Origin: Bacteroides sp.
GTDB lineage: Bacteria > Bacteroidota > Bacteroidia > Bacteroidales > Bacteroidaceae
Direction of reading: 5' to 3'
Length of the DNA stretch: 7,834 nt
Assembly (NCBI GenBank): GCA_030151635.1
Contig: JASLDF010000015.1
Location: 1 to 7,834, forward strand
Part shown: positions 6,910-7,834 of the stretch, piece after piece
How the letters are laid out: each line of letters starts with the position of its first letter
How positions within the stretch are numbered: the first letter of the stretch is position 1
Made by a program: the position numbers and the translations under genes
The notes under the pieces: generated by a model
What the model was told of the DNA's origin: nothing
The model's database searches: none
What the model saw: only the letters and a program-made list of their open reading frames with translations

Positions 6910-7834
6910 ATGAAAAGTTTAACAAAATCAATTTTTGCATTAGCTTCTGTCATGGTGCTAGGTGCATGTTCAAGCGATAAGGATTCATTTGATGGATTCG
7001 ATTATAGCGGGAAGTCAACAGTAGAGTTCACTTCGAACATATCAACCTACTCGGGGACATCAACTCGTGTTGTAAATAACACATGGGAAACCGCTGATGC
7101 CATTGGACTATTTGCAAAAAATGCAGGTACGTCTTTAGAAAACGGTAATATATTTAATGAAAAAAGCAATATTAAATATACAACCGTAGGAGGAGCAACA
7201 GCTAAGTTTGTTGCAGCTACTCCTACTCAAGCTTTGCAAATTAAAGGCAAAGAGAGTGTTGATGTTGTCGCATATTACCCATACTCAGCTACTGTTAAAG
7301 ATTTCGTACTTCCTATAGATCTTACTCAACAAGGAACTCCTGGTAAAATTGATGTTCTATATTCTAATAATGGAACTAAAATTAGTACTGCTAACATGTC
7401 TAGTTCATTGACTTTTACTCACCAGTTGTCTAAAGTTGTTCTAGAAGTTGAAGCTGCTTCGGGATCTGCAGCTGCTTTAACAGCAAAAGACTTGACAAAT
7501 GTATTTGTGAATGGTCAATTGAACCTTGTAGATGGTGTTGCTTCTATTAAAGAGGGAGCCAAAGAAGTTACAATTCAGCCTTTAGTTAAAGTATCTGGAA
7601 ATAAAGCGATTGTTGAAGCTATTTTGCTACCAGGTCAAAACATGGCTAAATCTCAAGTAACGCTACAATTAAACGGTCAGACCTTTATTTGGGCTCCTCA
7701 AAATGACATTGCTTTAATAGCTAGTAAAAAATTTACTTACAAGCTTAAACTAGGATCTGATGGTACTATTGTTATCATTAACCCAGAAGGTAACATTGAA
7801 GATTGGGTAGAAGGCAATCCGAATGATGATACAA
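6910..7834 (+). CDS. Fimbrillin-like lipoprotein, 3' end outside window
   Basis: This open frame starts at an ATG 20 bases after the previous stop and runs to the window edge without a stop, giving 308 complete codons. The N-terminus is a clear lipoprotein signal peptide ending LGAC (Cys20), followed by SSDKD, a charged stretch resembling surface-export signals of Bacteroidota lipoproteins. The fimbrillin-like domain covers about 50-299, with TRV at 52-54, W...DAIGLF, VAYYPY at 120-125, HQL at 171-173, ILLPGQ, and a closing IEDW at 296-299. These last features, shared with the preceding protein, make it closer to that one than to the nuclease pair. The final residues after IEDW (VEGNPNDDT) look like the start of an acidic linker, as in the preceding protein, so a further C-terminal domain is expected beyond the window. 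Whether it is BACON, nuclease or something else cannot be seen. Confidence 0.88.
   Translation, partial: MKSLTKSIFALASVMVLGACSSDKDSFDGFDYSGKSTVEFTSNISTYSGTSTRVVNNTWETADAIGLFAKNAGTSLENGNIFNEKSNIKYTTVGGATAKFVAATPTQALQIKGKESVDVVAYYPYSATVKDFVLPIDLTQQGTPGKIDVLYSNNGTKISTANMSSSLTFTHQLSKVVLEVEAASGSAAALTAKDLTNVFVNGQLNLVDGVASIKEGAKEVTIQPLVKVSGNKAIVEAILLPGQNMAKSQVTLQLNGQTFIWAPQNDIALIASKKFTYKLKLGSDGTIVIINPEGNIEDWVEGNPNDDT

Larger units (their letters stand above)
1853..7834 (+). other. Four-gene tandem lipoprotein operon (continues past window)
   Basis: Four co-directional genes with gaps of 28, 20 and 20 bases encode proteins that share the same N-terminal plan and differ at the C-terminus. The short gaps hold no hairpin terminator or promoter that I can recognise, so one transcript starting near 1820 is the simplest reading. 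The two nuclease genes form one sub-group; the third and fourth form another, defined by the LPGQ and IEDW motifs. Confidence 0.7.

Overview
The window looks like Bacteroidota chromosome, most likely order Bacteroidales. The reasons are a low-GC sequence, four lipoproteins with the fimbrillin-like (Mfa1/FimA-type) N-terminal fold that is characteristic of this phylum, a BACON domain, gene starts without Shine-Dalgarno sequences, and a TAnnTTTG promoter element of the Bacteroidetes primary sigma factor. I cannot name a genus.

Layout: positions 1-60 are a short leader. Positions 61-1632 encode a complete L-aspartate oxidase (nadB), the first enzyme of de novo NAD synthesis. Positions 1633-1852 are non-coding and hold a candidate weak terminator, a candidate promoter and a small inverted repeat. 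From 1853 to the window edge, four genes follow on the + strand with gaps of only 28, 20 and 20 bases, so they probably form one operon. The fourth gene (from 6910) is cut by the window end.

The four operon genes share one plan: a lipoprotein signal peptide, a short spacer, a conserved Thr-Arg, and a fimbrillin-like domain of about 250 residues with the landmarks W...D.IG, VAY(Y/F)P(Y/F) and HQL. They differ after that domain. Genes 1 and 2 (1853-3481, 3510-5135) carry a Pro/Asp/Glu-rich linker and a DNA/RNA non-specific endonuclease domain of the Serratia nuclease/EndoG type. Gene 3 (5156-6889) carries an acidic linker, a BACON domain and a C-terminal beta-sandwich resembling binding domains. 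Gene 4 reaches the end of its fimbrillin-like domain as the window stops, so its C-terminal part is unseen.

Inference: the locus makes a set of outer-membrane-anchored proteins that use a pilin-like domain as a common display or assembly module, with nuclease or binding domains as variable tips. Plausible jobs are surface digestion of extracellular nucleic acid for nutrition or biofilm remodelling, together with adhesion. Nuclease domains on fimbrillin-like stems, arranged as tandem paralogues with exchanged C-termini, are the most interesting aspect. nadB appears to be an unrelated housekeeping neighbour.
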